Source: Olsenella_L sp051876355
Lineage (GTDB): Bacteria > Actinomycetota > Coriobacteriia > Coriobacteriales > Atopobiaceae
Length of the DNA stretch: 49,038 nucleotides
NCBI GenBank assembly: GCA_051876355.1
Contig: JBJEHU010000021.1
Location: 1 to 49,038, forward strand
Reading direction: 5' to 3'
Part shown: in pieces, positions 48,994 to 49,038 of the stretch
Layout: each line of letters starts with the position of its first letter
Position numbering within the stretch: position 1 is the first letter of the stretch
The notes under the pieces: model-generated
Databases searched by the model: none
What the model was told of the DNA's origin: nothing
The model's input: only the letters and a program-made list of their open reading frames with translations
Position numbers and translations under genes: made by a program

Positions 48994-49038
48994 TCAAGCT
49001 GAGTGCAACATCTCCCGATAGACCTCGTTGGCCGTCTT
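48994..49038 (-). mobile_element. 3' end of an IS30-like transposase, cut by the window edge
   Basis: The last frame on the minus strand reads KTANEVYREMLHSA and stops at 48994. The KT-x-x-E motif and the DNA just past the stop (GTTGCACTC, then TTGACAATCCGCC) resemble the end of IS30-family transposases and their right terminal repeat. The call rests on 14 residues only. Between here and the DUF4160 pair (48781-48993) I see no gene. Confidence 0.5.

Noticed and set aside
1..49038. CRISPR array
   Set aside because: The periodic arrays found have units of 8-19 bases without unique spacers of constant length, and no cas gene is present.

Overview
The window is a high-GC, gene-dense bacterial chromosome segment, roughly 60% G+C in most genes. 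It looks like a host-associated anaerobic or microaerophilic Actinomycetota of class Coriobacteriia, close to Olsenella/Atopobiaceae. That placement is an inference from codon use, the anaerobe-type oxidative-stress genes (rubrerythrin with an N-terminal rubredoxin domain, flavin NADH oxidase), beta-glucoside PTS, a choloylglycine-hydrolase-family enzyme, and a split purine end-pathway (stand-alone AICAR transformylase plus archaeal-type PurO). No rRNA or other taxonomic marker is present.

Layout. 1-1.3 kb: an orphan AAA ATPase (minus) preceded by a striking array of TTTATAGT repeats. 1.3-4.4 kb: pyridoxal/pyridoxamine kinase (minus), then a ZTP riboswitch driving IMP cyclohydrolase and AICAR transformylase. 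4.5-9.7 kb (minus): a frameshifted HicB antitoxin, then a beta-glucoside operon (licT, PTS EIIBC, 6-phospho-beta-glucosidase, EIIA) with an antiterminator target upstream of licT. 9.8-11.1 kb: Fur/PerR-family regulator divergent from the rubrerythrin. 11.2-17.2 kb: housekeeping and hypothetical enzymes (NlpC/P60-like, HAD phosphatase, COG0523 GTPase, GNAT, SRAP, SDR, histidine phosphatase, ArsC/Spx-like). 17.2-20.8 kb: three small regulator modules (DUF2975+XRE; an AbiEi orphan antitoxin with a palindromic, apparently leaderless promoter and a 15-codon toxin remnant; GntR/YtrA + ABC exporter). 21-26.6 kb: hypothetical, NADH oxidase, galE, polyprenyl synthase, peptidoglycan-binding protein. 26.7-28.3 kb: tRNA-Gln followed by a second ATPase, fused to a PD-(D/E)XK nuclease-like domain and preceded by a 15-bp-periodic operator array. 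28.3-32 kb: panE, glmU-prs. 32.3-36 kb: glycogen phosphorylase and a bile-salt-hydrolase-like enzyme, separated by LacI-type sites and a tandem array of TGTCGAG palindromes. 36.5-39.8 kb (minus): a metal/redox cluster (P1B ATPase, HMA metallochaperone, short RIC-like protein, Crp/Fnr regulator) with two matching FNR-like boxes. 39.9-45.7 kb (minus): an oppABCDF oligopeptide importer. 46.1-48.8 kb (minus): SdpI-like protein, MFS exporter, a DUF4160 two-gene pair. The right edge cuts what looks like the 3' end of an IS30-type transposase.

Most interesting signals. The two orphan ATPase genes each carry their own dense, evenly phased repeat array in the promoter, with different motif and period (about 10 bp and exactly 15 bp). 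A 19-bp palindrome, TGTCGAGTTNAACTCGACA, recurs upstream of panE/glmU and, as a roughly 20-bp tandem array, upstream of glgP/hydrolase. Two TTGATATCYGTCAA boxes lie at identical distance from the start codons of the P1B ATPase and its metallochaperone, with an Fnr-family gene in the same cluster. A 36-bp perfect palindrome covers the whole AbiEi promoter.
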